Below are positions 1-9,633 of a stretch of 64,000 nucleotides of DNA, one piece after another. The DNA is taken from assembly GCF_000384475.1 (NCBI RefSeq), contig NZ_ARWB01000001.1, positions 846,022 to 910,021 of the forward strand, read 5' to 3'. Under the pieces are notes generated by a model that had not been told where the DNA came from, did not search any database, and worked only from the letters and a program-made list of their open reading frames with translations. The stretch is from Methylopila sp. M107 (GTDB lineage Bacteria; Pseudomonadota; Alphaproteobacteria; Rhizobiales; Methylopilaceae). Each line of letters begins with the position of its first letter. Within the stretch, counting starts at the first letter, position 1. A program made the translations under genes and the position numbers.

Positions 1-272
1 GTTCAGTCTGGAAGGGTCCCTTCGTCGACGGGTACCTGCTCAAGAAGGCCGACGTCGCGCGGTCTTCGACGCGGTCCGAGGTCATCAAGACCTGGAGCCG
101 TCGCTCGACCATCCTGCCGCAGTTCGTGGGCCTCACCTTCGGGGTCTACAACGGCCAGAAGCACATCCCGGTCAACGTCTCCGAGGAGATGATCGGCCAT
201 AAGCTCGGCGAATTCGCCCCGACGCGGACCTTCTACGGTCACGCGGCGGACAAGAAGTCGAAGAGGAAGTAA
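1..272 (+). CDS. rpsS: 30S ribosomal protein S19 (5' end outside window)
   Basis: This is a partial gene. The frame beginning at base 3 reads [15 protein letters not shown] and ends KKSKRK at the TAA at 270-272, so only the first few codons are missing. S19 binds the head of the 30S subunit with S13. It lies directly upstream of rplV, rpsC and rplP in the standard S10-operon order, with a 5-bp gap to rplV, so it is co-transcribed. Identity is firm from the sequence and the neighbourhood. Confidence 0.97.
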   Translation, partial: SVWKGPFVDGYLLKKADVARSSTRSEVIKTWSRRSTILPQFVGLTFGVYNGQKHIPVNVSEEMIGHKLGEFAPTRTFYGHAADKKSKRK

Positions 273-277
273 GGATC

Positions 278-667
278 ATGGGCAAGCAGAGCGCAAAACG
301 CGCGCTTCCCGACAACGAGGCCAAGGCTGTGCTCCGCACGGTCCGGATCTCGCCGCAGAAGCTCAACCTCGTCGCGCAGCTGATCCGCGGCAAGAAGGTC
401 GACACGGCTTTGGCCGAGCTGACCTTCTCGCGCAAGCGCATCGCCGGCCAGGTGAAGAAGACGCTCGAGAGCGCGATCGCCAACGCCGAGAACAATCATG
501 ATCTCGACGTCGACGACCTGATCGTCTCGGAAGCCTTCGTGGGCAAGTCGATCGTGATGCGCAGGTTTAGCCCGCGCGCCCGTGGTCGCGTCGGCACGAT
601 CCAGAAGCCGTTCTCGCATCTGACCATCGTCGTCCGTCAGGTCGACCAGAACGCCGCGAAGGCCTGA
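278..667 (+). CDS. rplV: 50S ribosomal protein L22
   Basis: The 129-residue protein begins [18 protein letters not shown] and has the L22 core with [17 protein letters not shown] near residues 24-40 and the conserved SFRPRARGR-like loop (here [11 protein letters not shown]) near residues 97-107, which lines the peptide exit tunnel. A purine-rich stretch overlaps the end of rpsS and precedes the ATG. It sits between rpsS and rpsC as usual. No anomaly was seen. Confidence 0.98.
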   Translation: MGKQSAKRALPDNEAKAVLRTVRISPQKLNLVAQLIRGKKVDTALAELTFSRKRIAGQVKKTLESAIANAENNHDLDVDDLIVSEAFVGKSIVMRRFSPRARGRVGTIQKPFSHLTIVVRQVDQNAAKA

Positions 668-677
668 GGAGACCACC

Positions 678-1379
678 ATGGGCCACAAGGTCAACCCGAT
701 CGGGCTTCGGCTCGGCATCAACCGCACCTGGGACTCGCGCTGGTTCGCCGGAAAGGGCGAATACGGCAAGCTGCTCCAGGAGGACATCAAGATCCGCGAC
801 GCGCTGCTCAAGGATCTGAAGCAGGCGGCGGTCTCGAAGATCGTCATCGAGCGCCCGCACAAGAAATGTCGCGTGTCGATCTACTCGGCGCGTCCGGGCA
901 TCGTGATCGGCAAGAAGGGCGCGGACATCGAGAAGCTTCGCAAGAAGGTCGGCTCGATGACGGCGTCCGAGGTCCACATCAACATCGTCGAGGTCCGCAA
1001 ACCGGAAATCGACTCGACGCTGGTGGCCGAGTCGATCGCGCAGCAGCTCGAGCGCCGCGTCGCGTTCCGTCGCGCCATGAAGCGCGCCGTGCAGTCGGCG
1101 ATGCGTCTCGGGGCCGAGGGCATCCGCATCAATTGCGCGGGTCGTCTCGGCGGCGCCGAGATCGCGCGCACCGAATGGTACCGTGAAGGCCGCGTGCCGC
1201 TGCACACGCTTCGCGCCGACGTCGACTACGGCGTCGCGACCGCGAAGACCGCGATGGGCACCTGCGGCGTCAAGGTCTGGATCTTCAAGGGCGAAGTCAT
1301 GGAGCACGACCCCATGGCCCAGGACAAGCGCCTGAACGACGGCGACGGCGGTCGTCCGCCGCGCCGCGACCACGCTTAA
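678..1379 (+). CDS. rpsC: 30S ribosomal protein S3
   Basis: The protein has 233 residues, the usual S3 length. It begins [14 protein letters not shown] and carries a type-II KH domain with the GKKG loop at residues 78-81, then the C-terminal domain with [26 protein letters not shown]3 lies at the mRNA entry channel of the 30S subunit. The start is supported by GAGGAGACC just upstream. The last residues are a basic tail ([10 protein letters not shown]). Order rplV-rpsC-rplP is canonical. Confidence 0.98.
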   Translation: MGHKVNPIGLRLGINRTWDSRWFAGKGEYGKLLQEDIKIRDALLKDLKQAAVSKIVIERPHKKCRVSIYSARPGIVIGKKGADIEKLRKKVGSMTASEVHINIVEVRKPEIDSTLVAESIAQQLERRVAFRRAMKRAVQSAMRLGAEGIRINCAGRLGGAEIARTEWYREGRVPLHTLRADVDYGVATAKTAMGTCGVKVWIFKGEVMEHDPMAQDKRLNDGDGGRPPRRDHA

Positions 1380-1403
1380 GGCGGGGCCGCGAGGAGTTAA
1401 GCC

Positions 1404-1817
1404 ATGCTGCAACCGAAGAAGACCAAGTTCCGCAAGCAGTTCAAGGGCCGCATCAGCGGCGCCGCGAAGGGCGGATTCGAGCTGGACTTCGGCGCCTACG
1501 GCCTCAAGGCCATGGAGCCGGACCGCATCACCGCGCGTCAGATCGAGGCCGCCCGCCGCGCCCTGACCCGTCACATGAAGCGCGCCGGCCGCGTCTGGAT
1601 CCGTGTGTTCCCGGACGTGCCGGTTTCGAAGAAGCCGACCGAAGTCCGCATGGGCAAGGGCAAGGGCGCGAACGAGTTCTGGGCCGCCAAGGTGAAGCCG
1701 GGCCGGATCATGTTCGAGATCGACGGCGTGCCGCTCGACATCGCAAAGGAAGCGCTGCTGCTCGCGGCCGCCAAGCTGCCGATCCGCACCCGTTTCGTGC
1801 AGCGCGTGGCCGAGTGA
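1404..1817 (+). CDS. rplP: 50S ribosomal protein L16
   Basis: 137 residues starting [16 protein letters not shown], the hallmark L16 N-terminus, with [23 protein letters not shown] in the middle. L16 organises the A-site region of the 23S rRNA. A GAGGAG-type ribosome binding site precedes the ATG. It is followed after 11 bp by rpmC. The assignment is secure. Confidence 0.98.
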   Translation: MLQPKKTKFRKQFKGRISGAAKGGFELDFGAYGLKAMEPDRITARQIEAARRALTRHMKRAGRVWIRVFPDVPVSKKPTEVRMGKGKGANEFWAAKVKPGRIMFEIDGVPLDIAKEALLLAAAKLPIRTRFVQRVAE

Positions 1818-1828
1818 GGTTTGAGACC

Positions 1829-2038
1829 ATGACCAAGGCCCAGGATTTCCGCGCCATGACCGTCGACCAGCTCGACGACGAGCTCGTCAAGCTGAAGAAG
1901 GAGCAGTTCAACCTGCGCTTCCAGAAGGCGACCGGCCAGCTCGACAACACCGCGCGCGTGCGCACGGTGCGCCGCGACATCGCGCGCATCCGCACGGTCG
2001 CGACCGCCAAGCGCGCCGACGCGCCGGCGAAGGTCTGA
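1829..2038 (+). CDS. rpmC: 50S ribosomal protein L29
   Basis: The protein is 69 residues from the ATG at 1829 ([14 protein letters not shown]). An in-frame ATG at 1814 overlaps rplP, but the GAGGT at 1816-1820 is correctly placed only for 1829. It has the L29 helical core [17 protein letters not shown] and [14 protein letters not shown]29 sits near the exit tunnel and contacts trigger factor and SRP. The usual rplP-rpmC-rpsQ order is kept. Confidence 0.96.
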   Translation: MTKAQDFRAMTVDQLDDELVKLKKEQFNLRFQKATGQLDNTARVRTVRRDIARIRTVATAKRADAPAKV

Positions 2039-2048
2039 GGAGGACACA

Positions 2049-2321
2049 ATGCCGAAGAGAGTCCTGCTCGGAACGGTGATTTCCGACAAGAACGCCAAGA
2101 CCGTCGTGGTCAAGGTGGAACGCCGCTTCACGCATCCGCTTCTCAAGAAGACGGTGCGCCGGACCAAGCACTACCACGCCCATGACGAGGACCAGACCTT
2201 CAAGGTCGGCGACCTCGTGTGGATCGAGGAGAGCCGTCCGATCTCGCGGCTGAAGAGATGGGTCGTGCGGCCCGACGCCTCGGTTGATCCCGATGCGTCC
2301 GCGCCCGCTCCGACCGAGTGA
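2049..2321 (+). CDS. rpsQ: 30S ribosomal protein S17
   Basis: 90 residues. It begins [21 protein letters not shown], followed by [10 protein letters not shown] and the ES(R)PISRLKRW motif near residues 60-70 that is typical of S17, an OB-fold protein binding 16S helix 11. GAGGAG precedes the ATG. The short acidic and Pro/Ala C-terminal tail ([15 protein letters not shown]) is a little longer than in E. coli but common in alphaproteobacteria. The 84-bp gap to rplN holds no recognisable signal. Confidence 0.97.
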   Translation: MPKRVLLGTVISDKNAKTVVVKVERRFTHPLLKKTVRRTKHYHAHDEDQTFKVGDLVWIEESRPISRLKRWVVRPDASVDPDASAPAPTE

Positions 2322-2405
2322 GCAACATCTGAAACGGCCCGCCGGGCGAGGTCCGCAGGACTTGAGCGGATACCGGTCCGGGCGAAATAAGAAAGGCTTC
2401 AGGCC

Positions 2406-2774
2406 ATGATTCAGATGCAGAGCAACCTCGACGTCGCCGACAATTCCGGCGCCAAGCGAGTGATGTGCATCAAGGTACTAGGCGGCGCCGGCCGTCGCTA
2501 CGCCGCCGTGGGCGACATCATCGTGGTGTCGATCAAGGAGGCCATTCCGCGCGGCCGCGTGAAGAAGGGCGACGTCATGAAGGCGGTCGTCGTTCGCACC
2601 GCGAAGGACATCAAGCGCGTCGACGGCTCGGTGATCCGCTTCGACCGCAACGCCGCCGTTCTGATCAACAATCAGAAAGAGCCGGTCGGCACCCGCATCT
2701 TCGGACCGGTTCCGCGCGAGCTTCGCGCCAAGAACCACATGAAGATCATTTCGCTCGCGCCGGAGGTGTTGTGA
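2406..2774 (+). CDS. rplN: 50S ribosomal protein L14
   Basis: 122 residues, the standard size. It opens [17 protein letters not shown] and has [15 protein letters not shown] and FGPVPRELR, all diagnostic of L14, which forms an inter-subunit bridge on the 50S subunit. Its TGA overlaps the ATG of rplX (ATGA at 2772-2776), so the two are translationally coupled. Confidence 0.98.
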   Translation: MIQMQSNLDVADNSGAKRVMCIKVLGGAGRRYAAVGDIIVVSIKEAIPRGRVKKGDVMKAVVVRTAKDIKRVDGSVIRFDRNAAVLINNQKEPVGTRIFGPVPRELRAKNHMKIISLAPEVL

Positions 2775-3100
2775 TGGCCGCGAAGATCAAGAAGGGCGAC
2801 AAGGTCGTCGTTCTGGCTGGCCGCGACAAGGGCAAGACCGGCGAAGTGCTCAAGGTTCTCCCCAAGGAGACCCGGGCCGTCGTGCAGGGCGTCAATGTCG
2901 TCATGAAGCACCAGCGCCAGACGCAGAGCCAGGAAGGCGGCATCATCCGCAAGGAAGCCGCGATCCATCTTTCCAACATCGCGCTCGCCGATCCGAAGGA
3001 TGGCAAGCCGACGCGCGTCTCCTTCAAGATCGAAGGCGAAGGCGCCAATCAGACGAAGGTCCGCGTCGCGTCGCGGTCCGGGGAGCGTATCGATGGCTGA
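2774..3100 (+). CDS. rplX: 50S ribosomal protein L24
   Basis: 108 residues from the ATG at 2774, which overlaps the rplN stop; GGAGGTG just upstream is its ribosome binding site. The KOW motif [20 protein letters not shown] occupies residues 6-25. L24 initiates 50S assembly by binding the 5' domain of 23S rRNA. Its end overlaps the start of rplE by 8 bp. A longer in-frame reading into rplN is a shadow. Confidence 0.97.
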   Translation: MAAKIKKGDKVVVLAGRDKGKTGEVLKVLPKETRAVVQGVNVVMKHQRQTQSQEGGIIRKEAAIHLSNIALADPKDGKPTRVSFKIEGEGANQTKVRVASRSGERIDG

Positions 3101-3650
3101 GGCCGCTTACACGCCGCGCCTGAAGCGGCATTACGACGAAGTGGTTCGCGCCCAGCTCATCGAGGAGTTCGGCTACAAGAACCCGATGGCTGTGCCGACG
3201 ATCGACAAGGTCGTCATCAACATGGGCATCGGCGAAGCCGTCGCCGACTCGAAGAAGGCCGCGATCGCCGCGGCCGAGCTCGCCAAGATCGCAGGCCAGA
3301 AGCCGGTGATCACCAAGGCGCGCACGTCCATCGCGACGTTCAAGCTGCGCGAAGGCCAGTCGGTCGGCGCGAAGGTGACGCTGCGCCGGGCCCGCATGTA
3401 CGACTTCATCGACCGCCTGGTCACGATCGCGCTGCCGCGCGTCCGGGACTTCCGCGGCCTGAACCCCAAGAGCTTCGACGGCCGCGGCAACTTCGCCATG
3501 GGCGTCAAGGAACACATCGTGTTCCCCGAGATCGAGTACGACAAGATCGATCAGGTCTGGGGCATGGACGTCATCGTCTGCACGACGGCGAAGTCTGACG
3601 ACGAGGCGCGCGCGCTGCTGCGGGCCTTCAACTTCCCCTTCAGGCAGTGA
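3093..3650 (+). CDS. rplE: 50S ribosomal protein L5
   Basis: 185 residues from the ATG at 3093, inside the end of rplX and preceded by GGGAG. It starts [18 protein letters not shown] and has [12 protein letters not shown] and the C-terminal [19 protein letters not shown], as expected for L5, which binds 5S rRNA in the central protuberance. The overlap with rplX indicates coupled translation. An in-frame start at 3000 would run back over rplX and is rejected. Confidence 0.97.
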   Translation: MAEAAYTPRLKRHYDEVVRAQLIEEFGYKNPMAVPTIDKVVINMGIGEAVADSKKAAIAAAELAKIAGQKPVITKARTSIATFKLREGQSVGAKVTLRRARMYDFIDRLVTIALPRVRDFRGLNPKSFDGRGNFAMGVKEHIVFPEIEYDKIDQVWGMDVIVCTTAKSDDEARALLRAFNFPFRQ

Positions 3651-3662
3651 CGGGAGGATCGC

Positions 3663-3968
3663 ATGGCTAAGAAGAGCGCGATCGAAAAGAACGAACGTCG
3701 CCGCAAGATGGTCGCGCAGCACGCCGCCAAGCGCGCGGAGCTGAAGTCCATCGCCAAGAACCCGAACCTCGACCTCGAGGATCGTTTCGCCGCCCGCCTG
3801 AAGCTCGCCGAGCTTCCGCGCAACGGCTCGAAGGTCCGCATCCGCAACCGGTGTGAAGTCACCGGCCGGCCGCGCGCCTATTATCGTAAGCTCGGTCTGT
3901 CGCGCATCGCGATCCGGGACCTCGGTTCGGCCGGCCTCGTGCCCGGCCTGACGAAGTCGAGCTGGTAA
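3663..3968 (+). CDS. rpsN: 30S ribosomal protein S14 (zinc-free type)
   Basis: 101 residues starting [17 protein letters not shown]. The C-terminus has [21 protein letters not shown] but only one cysteine, so this is the long C-minus form that does not bind zinc. S14 belongs to the 30S head next to S3 and S10. GGGAGG precedes the start. Location between rplE and rpsH is canonical. Confidence 0.98.
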   Translation: MAKKSAIEKNERRRKMVAQHAAKRAELKSIAKNPNLDLEDRFAARLKLAELPRNGSKVRIRNRCEVTGRPRAYYRKLGLSRIAIRDLGSAGLVPGLTKSSW

Positions 3969-3979
3969 GGGAGGACGAG

Positions 3980-4375
3980 ATGGTGAACGATCCTCTCGGC
4001 GATATGCTGACGCGAATCCGCAACGCGCATATGCGGAACAAGACCTCGTGCTCGACCCCTGGCTCGAAGCTCCGGCAGCATGTGCTGGACGTCCTGCAGG
4101 CGGAAGGCTACATCCGCGGCTACACGCAGACGGAGCTGACCAACGGGCGCACCGAGTTCGAGATCGAACTCAAGTACTATGACGGCGCGCCCGTCATTCG
4201 CGAGCTGCAGCGCGTCTCGAAGCCCGGTCGTCGGGTCTATGCGTCGGTGAACAACCTGCCGCGCGTGGCGAACGGTCTCGGCATCTCGATCCTCTCCACG
4301 CCGAAGGGCGTGATGGCGGATCACGACGCCCGCGACAACAACGTGGGCGGGGAGATCCTTTGCCGCGTCTTCTGA
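3980..4375 (+). CDS. rpsH: 30S ribosomal protein S8
   Basis: 131 residues. It starts [16 protein letters not shown] and has [31 protein letters not shown] at the C-terminus, the S8 signature region. S8 binds the central domain of 16S rRNA and in many bacteria represses the spc operon. GGGAGG precedes the start. Spacing to rpsN is 11 bp. Confidence 0.98.
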   Translation: MVNDPLGDMLTRIRNAHMRNKTSCSTPGSKLRQHVLDVLQAEGYIRGYTQTELTNGRTEFEIELKYYDGAPVIRELQRVSKPGRRVYASVNNLPRVANGLGISILSTPKGVMADHDARDNNVGGEILCRVF

Positions 4376-4417
4376 CGCTGGCGAAGGGTTTTCCACGAAG
4401 GATTTAGGAGAGCGATC

Positions 4418-4951
4418 ATGTCGCGCATCGGCAAGAAGCCGGTCGACGTGCCGTCGGGCGTGACCGCGGCGGTCGACGGACAGAACGTCAAGGTCAAGGG
4501 ACCGAAGGGCGAACTCGCCTTTCGGGTTCACGACGATGTCGTCGTGGAGTTCAAGGACGGCAAGGTCTCGGTGCAGCCGCGCAGCGAGACCAAGCAGGCC
4601 CGCGCCATGTGGGGCATGTCCCGCACCATGGTGTCGAACCTCGTCGAGGGCGTCACCAAGGGCTTCGAGAAGAAGCTCGAGATCACGGGCGTCGGTTACC
4701 GCGCTTCGGTCCAGGGCAAGAACCTGGTTCTGGCGCTCGGCTACAGCCATGACGTGGTCTATCCGATCCCGGACGGGATCCAGATCGCGTGCGCCAAGCC
4801 GACCGAAATCTCGGTTGCGGGCGTCGACCGTCAGCGTGTCGGCCAGGTCGCGGCGGAAATCCGCGACTGGCGCCGCCCCGAGCCCTACAAGGGCAAGGGC
4901 GTGAAGTACGCTGGCGAGTTCATCTTCCGCAAGGAAGGCAAGAAGAAGTAA
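4418..4951 (+). CDS. rplF: 50S ribosomal protein L6
   Basis: 177 residues: [15 protein letters not shown] at the start, two L6 repeats, and [15 protein letters not shown] near the C-terminus, the L6 signature. L6 lies near the factor-binding site on the 50S subunit. TTAGGAG precedes the ATG. The stop is separated by one base from the rplR start. Confidence 0.98.
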   Translation: MSRIGKKPVDVPSGVTAAVDGQNVKVKGPKGELAFRVHDDVVVEFKDGKVSVQPRSETKQARAMWGMSRTMVSNLVEGVTKGFEKKLEITGVGYRASVQGKNLVLALGYSHDVVYPIPDGIQIACAKPTEISVAGVDRQRVGQVAAEIRDWRRPEPYKGKGVKYAGEFIFRKEGKKK

Positions 4952-4952
4952 G

Positions 4953-5315
4953 ATGTCGAAGAACCTCGCCACCACAGCGCGCCGCAAGGCGCGCGTCCGC
5001 CGGACGCTCGCCGCCGCCGCGAGCGGCCGCCCGCGTCTTTCCGTCCATCGCTCGTCGAAGCAGATCTACGCCCAGATCATCGACGACGCGAAGGGCGTGA
5101 CGCTGGCCTCCGCCTCGACGCTCGACAAGGATTTCCGCGCGTCGAAGAAGACTGGCGCGGACATCGCGGCCGCGGCCGAAGTCGGCAAGCTGGTCGCCGA
5201 GCGCGCCGCAGCGGCCGGCGTCAAGGACGTCGTGTTCGATCGCGGCGGCTACATTTATCACGGCCGGGTCAAAGCCCTGGCCGAGGCCGCCCGTGAGGGC
5301 GGGCTCAACTTCTGA
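4953..5315 (+). CDS. rplR: 50S ribosomal protein L18
   Basis: 120 residues starting [19 protein letters not shown], with [18 protein letters not shown] and the C-terminal [26 protein letters not shown], both diagnostic. L18 binds 5S rRNA. The ATG lies one base after the rplF stop, and the A/G-rich end of rplF supplies the ribosome binding site. Confidence 0.98.
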   Translation: MSKNLATTARRKARVRRTLAAAASGRPRLSVHRSSKQIYAQIIDDAKGVTLASASTLDKDFRASKKTGADIAAAAEVGKLVAERAAAAGVKDVVFDRGGYIYHGRVKALAEAAREGGLNF

Positions 5316-5345
5316 AGCCCGCTCTGAAGGGAAGAGGACACTTAA

Positions 5346-5912
5346 ATGGCTCGTGAGCCCAGAGAGAACCGCCGCGATCGCGAACGCGAGGACAGCGAGT
5401 TCGTCGACAAGCTGGTCCACATCAATCGCGTCGCCAAGGTGGTGAAGGGCGGCCGTCGCTTCGGCTTCGCGGCCCTCGTCGTCGTCGGCGACCAGAAGGG
5501 CCGCGTCGGCTTCGGCCACGGCAAGGCCCGTGAGGTGCCGGAGGCGATCCGCAAGGCGACCGAGAGCGCCAAGCGCGGCCTGATCCGCGTGCCGCTGCGC
5601 GACGGCCGGACGCTTCATCACGACGTCGACGGCCGCCATGGCGCCGGCAAGGTGGTGCTGCGCGCCGCCCCGGCCGGCACCGGCATCATCGCGGGCGGCC
5701 CGATGCGCGCCGTCTTCGAGACGCTTGGCGTCCACGACGTCGTCGCCAAGTCGCTCGGCTCGTCCAACCCGTACAACATGGTTCGCGCGACTTTCGCCGC
5801 GCTGAAGCATGAGGATAGCCCGCGTTCGGTCGCGGCGCGCCGCGGTCTCAAGGTTTCGACCCTGCAGGCCCGCCGCCGTGACGTCGACGCCGACGCCGTC
5901 GCCGAAGGCTGA
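5346..5912 (+). CDS. rpsE: 30S ribosomal protein S5
   Basis: 188 residues. The N-terminal dsRBD-like domain has [20 protein letters not shown] near residues 19-38, followed by [17 protein letters not shown] and the C-terminal domain with [16 protein letters not shown]5 contributes to decoding accuracy at the mRNA entry. GGGAAGAGGA lies just upstream. Order rplR-rpsE-rpmD is canonical. Confidence 0.98.
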   Translation: MAREPRENRRDREREDSEFVDKLVHINRVAKVVKGGRRFGFAALVVVGDQKGRVGFGHGKAREVPEAIRKATESAKRGLIRVPLRDGRTLHHDVDGRHGAGKVVLRAAPAGTGIIAGGPMRAVFETLGVHDVVAKSLGSSNPYNMVRATFAALKHEDSPRSVAARRGLKVSTLQARRRDVDADAVAEG

Positions 5913-5937
5913 CCGGTTTTATTGAAGGAGGCTGACC

Positions 5938-6387
5938 ATGGCCGACAAGCAAGACAAGAAGGCCGCAGCCGCCGAGGACACCAAGGCTGCGCCGAAGGCC
6001 GTCAAGGCTTCGGCGAAGCCGGCTGGCAGGAAGCCCGCCGCCAAGGCTGCGCCCGCGAAGGCGGCTGACGCCTCGGCCGCCGGCAAGGCCGCCAAGAAGG
6101 CCCCGCACAAGGGTCTGGTCCGCAAGGCCGCCAAGAAGGCTGTCCGCAAGGAAGCCGTGAAGGCGGGCGAGCGTCCGGCCCCGAAGAAGCGCGCCGCCAA
6201 GGCGTCGTCTGGCGACACCGTGACGGTCGTGCAGACCGGCTCGTCGACCCGTCGCCCGGCCGACCAGCACGCGACCCTCGTCGGTCTCGGCCTCGGCCGG
6301 ATTGGCAAGCGCCGCGCGCTCACCGACACGCCGGCGGTTCGCGGCATGATCGCCAAGGTCGCGCATCTTCTGCGCGTCGAAGCCTGA
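5938..6387 (+). CDS. rpmD: 50S ribosomal protein L30 with a long lysine/alanine-rich N-terminal extension
   Basis: The last roughly 60 residues, from [19 protein letters not shown] to [16 protein letters not shown], are a normal bacterial L30. They are preceded by about 90 residues rich in Lys, Ala and Pro with short repeats such as AKAA and KKA, resembling histone-H1-like tails. L30 is usually about 60 residues. No methionine occurs between residue 1 and the L30 core, and AAGGAGG at 5926-5932 sits 5 bp before the ATG, so the extension appears to be translated. Whether it stays on the mature ribosome or binds RNA or DNA is unknown. Confidence 0.95.
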   Translation: MADKQDKKAAAAEDTKAAPKAVKASAKPAGRKPAAKAAPAKAADASAAGKAAKKAPHKGLVRKAAKKAVRKEAVKAGERPAPKKRAAKASSGDTVTVVQTGSSTRRPADQHATLVGLGLGRIGKRRALTDTPAVRGMIAKVAHLLRVEA

Positions 6388-6406
6388 GAGCGGCGGAGAG
6401 AAGACG

Positions 6407-6898
6407 ATGAAACTCAACGAGCTCCACGACAATCCCGGCGCCACCAAGAAGAGGATGCGCGTCGGACGCGGCATCGGCTCCGGCAAGGGCAAGACCGGCG
6501 GCCGCGGCGTCAAGGGTCAGAAGTCCCGCACGGGCGTTCGCGTCAAGGCGTTCGAGGGCGGTCAGATGCCTCTCTATCGCCGTCTGCCGAAGCGCGGCTT
6601 CACCAACCTGTTCGCGACCGACCTCAACGAGGTCAACCTCGCGCGCCTGCAGCAGGCGGTCGACGCCGGCAAGCTCGACGCGGGCAAGCCCGTGACCGAG
6701 CAGGCCCTGATCGAGGCCGGCGTGCTGTCGAAGTCGCGCGACGGCGTGAAGGTTCTCGGCCGTGGCGTGCTCAAGACCAAGCTCGACCTCGAGGTCTACG
6801 CCGTGTCGAAGTCGGTCGCGGACGCGATCGAGAAGCTCGGCGGCAAGGTGACGCTGCTCGCGCCGGCCCCGAAGGCCGATGATGCGCCGGCCGCGTAA
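6407..6898 (+). CDS. rplO: 50S ribosomal protein L15
   Basis: 163 residues. It starts [22 protein letters not shown] and has the Gly-rich [20 protein letters not shown] stretch (residues 24-43) and the [17 protein letters not shown] signature. L15 is a late 50S assembly protein. A strong hairpin terminator follows at 6921-6963, before secY, which is unusual because secY normally follows rplO in the same transcript. Confidence 0.98.
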   Translation: MKLNELHDNPGATKKRMRVGRGIGSGKGKTGGRGVKGQKSRTGVRVKAFEGGQMPLYRRLPKRGFTNLFATDLNEVNLARLQQAVDAGKLDAGKPVTEQALIEAGVLSKSRDGVKVLGRGVLKTKLDLEVYAVSKSVADAIEKLGGKVTLLAPAPKADDAPAA

Positions 6899-6920
6899 GC
6901 TTCCTATCTAACGACTGCGC

Positions 6921-6963
6921 GCCGCTTCCGGGGTTTAGCGCCCCGGAAGCGGCGTTTTGTTTT
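6921..6963 (+). terminator. Strong intrinsic terminator between rplO and secY
   Basis: A perfect 13-bp stem (6921-6933 with 6941-6953) with a 7-base loop is followed by TTTTGTTTT. This is a textbook rho-independent terminator. It may end most spc-operon transcripts and leave secY-adk to read-through or its own promoter. Confidence 0.85.
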
Positions 6964-6987
6964 GGTCCAGACGGACAGAGGGCGCCC

Positions 6988-8325
6988 ATGGCATCCGCAG
7001 CTGAACAGCTCGCAGCCAATCTGAACTTCTCCGCCTTCTCGAAGGCCGACGAACTCAAGAAGCGCATCTGGTTTACGCTTGGCGCGCTGATCATCTACCG
7101 GCTCGGCACCTACATCCCGATGCCGGGCATCAATCCGAGCGCGCTGGCTGAGGTGTTCCGCCAGCAGTCGACGGGCATCATCGGCCTGTTCAACATGTTC
7201 TCGGGCGGCGCCGTCGGCCGCATGGCGATCTTCGCGCTCGCCATCATGCCCTACATCTCGGCCTCGATCATCGTGCAGCTGATGACCTCGGTCTCGCCGC
7301 ACCTCGAAGCTCTCAAGAAAGAGGGCGAGCAGGGCCGCAAGATCATCAACCAGTACACCCGCTACGGCACCGTGGCGCTCGCGGCCGTCCAGGCCTACGG
7401 CATTGCGGTCGGCCTCGAGGGCCAGGCCAATGTCGTGGTGGATCCCGGCCTGTTCTTCCGGATCTCGACCGTCATCACGCTGACGGGCGGCACCATGTTC
7501 CTGATGTGGCTCGGCGAGCAGATCACCGCGCGCGGCATCGGCAACGGCATCTCGCTGATCATCTTCGCCGGCATCGTGGCCGAGCTGCCGTCGGCGATCG
7601 TCGGCACCCTCGAGCTCAACCGCCAGGGCGCGCTGTCGACCGCGCTGATCCTCGGGATCATCGTGATGGCGATCGTCGTCATCGCCTTCATCGTCTACAT
7701 GGAGCGGGCCCAGCGCCGGCTGCTGATTCAGTATCCGAAGCGCCAGGTCAGCCAGAACCGGATGACGGGCGGCGAAAGCTCGCATCTGCCTCTGAAGCTC
7801 AACACGGCCGGCGTCATCCCGCCGATCTTCGCCTCCTCGCTGCTGCTGCTGCCGACCACGATCGCGAATTTCTCGGCGACCGGCGCCGCGGGCGGCTGGC
7901 TCAGCGTCATCACCTCGTATCTGGCGCATGGCCGCCCGCTCTACATGGTGCTGTACGTCGCGCTGATCCTGTTCTTCTCGTTCTTCTACACCGCGATCGT
8001 GTTCAATCCGACCGAGACGGCCGACAATCTCAAGAAGTATGGCGGCTTCATTCCGGGCATCCGTCCGGGCGAGCGGACTGCGGAATATATCGACTACGTG
8101 CTGACGAGAATCACGGTGGTCGGCGCGATCTACATCGCCGTGGTGTGCGTGATTCCCGAAATCCTCATCTCCTGGGCCGCCGTGCCATTCTACTTTGGCG
8201 GGACTTCTCTGCTGATCGTGGTTTCGGTTACCATGGACACGGTCGCGCAGGTCCAGGGTCATCTCTACGCCGCGCAGTACGAGGGCCTCATCAAGAAGGC
8301 CAAGCTCAGAGGAAAGCGCAGATGA
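6988..8325 (+). CDS. secY: Preprotein translocase subunit SecY
   Basis: 445 residues with ten hydrophobic segments. Recognisable pieces are RLGTYIPMPGI (first periplasmic region), FNMFSGGAVGRMAIFALAIMPYISASI, the GIGNGISLIIF segment and the C-terminal GTSLLIVVSVTMDTV. SecY forms the inner-membrane protein-conducting channel with SecE and SecG. Its stop overlaps the adk start (ATGA), so the two are coupled. It is separated from rplO by an intrinsic terminator. Confidence 0.98.
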   Translation: MASAAEQLAANLNFSAFSKADELKKRIWFTLGALIIYRLGTYIPMPGINPSALAEVFRQQSTGIIGLFNMFSGGAVGRMAIFALAIMPYISASIIVQLMTSVSPHLEALKKEGEQGRKIINQYTRYGTVALAAVQAYGIAVGLEGQANVVVDPGLFFRISTVITLTGGTMFLMWLGEQITARGIGNGISLIIFAGIVAELPSAIVGTLELNRQGALSTALILGIIVMAIVVIAFIVYMERAQRRLLIQYPKRQVSQNRMTGGESSHLPLKLNTAGVIPPIFASSLLLLPTTIANFSATGAAGGWLSVITSYLAHGRPLYMVLYVALILFFSFFYTAIVFNPTETADNLKKYGGFIPGIRPGERTAEYIDYVLTRITVVGAIYIAVVCVIPEILISWAAVPFYFGGTSLLIVVSVTMDTVAQVQGHLYAAQYEGLIKKAKLRGKRR

Positions 8326-8921
8326 GGCTGATACTGCTCGGGCCGCCCGGCGCCGGCAAAGGCACCCAGGCCGAGCGCCTGGTGGCGAAGCATGGCATCG
8401 TGCAGCTCTCGACCGGCGACATGCTGCGCGCGGCGGTGGCCGAGGGGACGCCCGTCGGCCTCGAGGCGAAGGACGTCATGGCGCGGGGCGAACTCTGCCC
8501 CGACAGCCTGGTCGTCTCGATCGTGGCCGATCGGATCGAGCAGCCCGACGCCCATAACGGCTTCATCCTCGACGGCTTCCCGCGCACGCTCGCGCAGGCC
8601 GAGGCGCTCGATAAGATGCTGCACGAGCACAAGCTCGACCTCGACGCGGTCGTTGAACTGGTCGTCGACCAGGAGGCGCTGCTGGAGCGCGTCGAGCGCC
8701 GCGCTCGCGAGAACGCCGCGGCCGGCAAGCCCGTTCGCCCAGACGATGCGCCCGAGACGGTCAAGCGCCGGATCGCAGACTTCAACCGCGTGACGAGCCT
8801 GCTGCGCCCGTTCTACGAGGAGAAGGGCATCCATTCGTCGGTCGACGGCATGGCCTCGATCGACGAGGTCGCCCGCCAGATCGACGCCGCGCTCGCGAAG
8901 ACCGAGACCGCGGCGGCGTAA
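8322..8921 (+). CDS. adk: Adenylate kinase (short-lid form)
   Basis: 199 residues from the ATG at 8322, overlapping the secY stop. The P-loop GPPGAGKGTQ is at residues 7-16; STGDMLRAAV and DGFPRTLAQAEAL follow. It converts AMP and ATP to two ADP. The LID region around residues 120-140 is short and has no zinc cysteines, the form usual in alphaproteobacteria. Any reading frame extending back into secY is a shadow. Confidence 0.97.
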   Translation: MRLILLGPPGAGKGTQAERLVAKHGIVQLSTGDMLRAAVAEGTPVGLEAKDVMARGELCPDSLVVSIVADRIEQPDAHNGFILDGFPRTLAQAEALDKMLHEHKLDLDAVVELVVDQEALLERVERRARENAAAGKPVRPDDAPETVKRRIADFNRVTSLLRPFYEEKGIHSSVDGMASIDEVARQIDAALAKTETAAA

Positions 8922-9237
8922 GAATCGGTCGGTCCGGCAAGCGCTGGATTGCTGATCTATCTGGCCCCGAATTTCGTGTTCGGGGTTCATCCGCATCGGA
9001 AACTCAGGCGTGGCGGAGGAATCTCTGCTCGCCTGCCTCGAAAGGGTTGACGCCGCGTCCTTAAGGCGCTACGCGCACCCATCACCGAAAATTGTCGGGT
9101 CGCGCTGACGTATCGACGCTGCGCGCCCTGATGCTTTTTCGGTTCTCAGCCTCAAGGCGCGCAAGGGCCGGACTCCACCGGACGCGAGCCTCATTCCGCC
9201 AGCTTTTCGAAGCCGGCCTCATATGGAGGGAAGACAG
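8922..9237 (+). other. Intergenic region adk-rpsM without a recognisable gene
   Basis: The 316-bp gap holds a 7-bp hairpin (CCCCGAA...TTCGGGG, about 8965-8985) soon after adk that could be a weak terminator, and the ribosome binding site GGAGGG at 9225-9230 for rpsM. The long distance suggests a separate promoter for the alpha operon, but no clear -35/-10 pair was found. Confidence 0.5.
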
Positions 9238-9606
9238 ATGGCCCGTATCGCCGGCGTCAACATTCCGACGAACAAGCGCGTCGTGATCGCGCTCCAGTAC
9301 ATTCATGGCATCGGCCAGAAGAAGGCCTCCGAGATCTGCGAGAAGGTCGCGATCCCGTCCGAGCGCCGCGTCAACCAGCTGACCGACGCCGAAGTCATCC
9401 AGATCCGCGAGACGATCGATCGCGACTATCAGGTCGAAGGCGACCTTCGCCGCGAAGTCGCGATGAACATCAAGCGCCTGATGGATCTCGGCTGCTATCG
9501 CGGCCTGCGCCATCGTCGCGGCCTGCCGGTCCACGGCCAGCGCACGCACACCAACGCCCGCACCCGCAAGGGCAAGGCGAAGCCGATCGCCGGCAAGAAG
9601 AAGTGA
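9238..9606 (+). CDS. rpsM: 30S ribosomal protein S13
   Basis: 122 residues from the ATG at 9238, which has GGAGGG seven bases upstream. It begins [15 protein letters not shown] and has [14 protein letters not shown] and the C-terminal [20 protein letters not shown], all S13 hallmarks. S13 is in the 30S head and contacts S19 and the 50S. A start at 9223 is possible but not supported by spacing. A repeat-filled gap of 260 bp separates it from rpsK. Confidence 0.98.
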   Translation: MARIAGVNIPTNKRVVIALQYIHGIGQKKASEICEKVAIPSERRVNQLTDAEVIQIRETIDRDYQVEGDLRREVAMNIKRLMDLGCYRGLRHRRGLPVHGQRTHTNARTRKGKAKPIAGKKK

Positions 9607-9633
9607 CGTTAGGGCGGCGTCGCGCCGCCTGAA

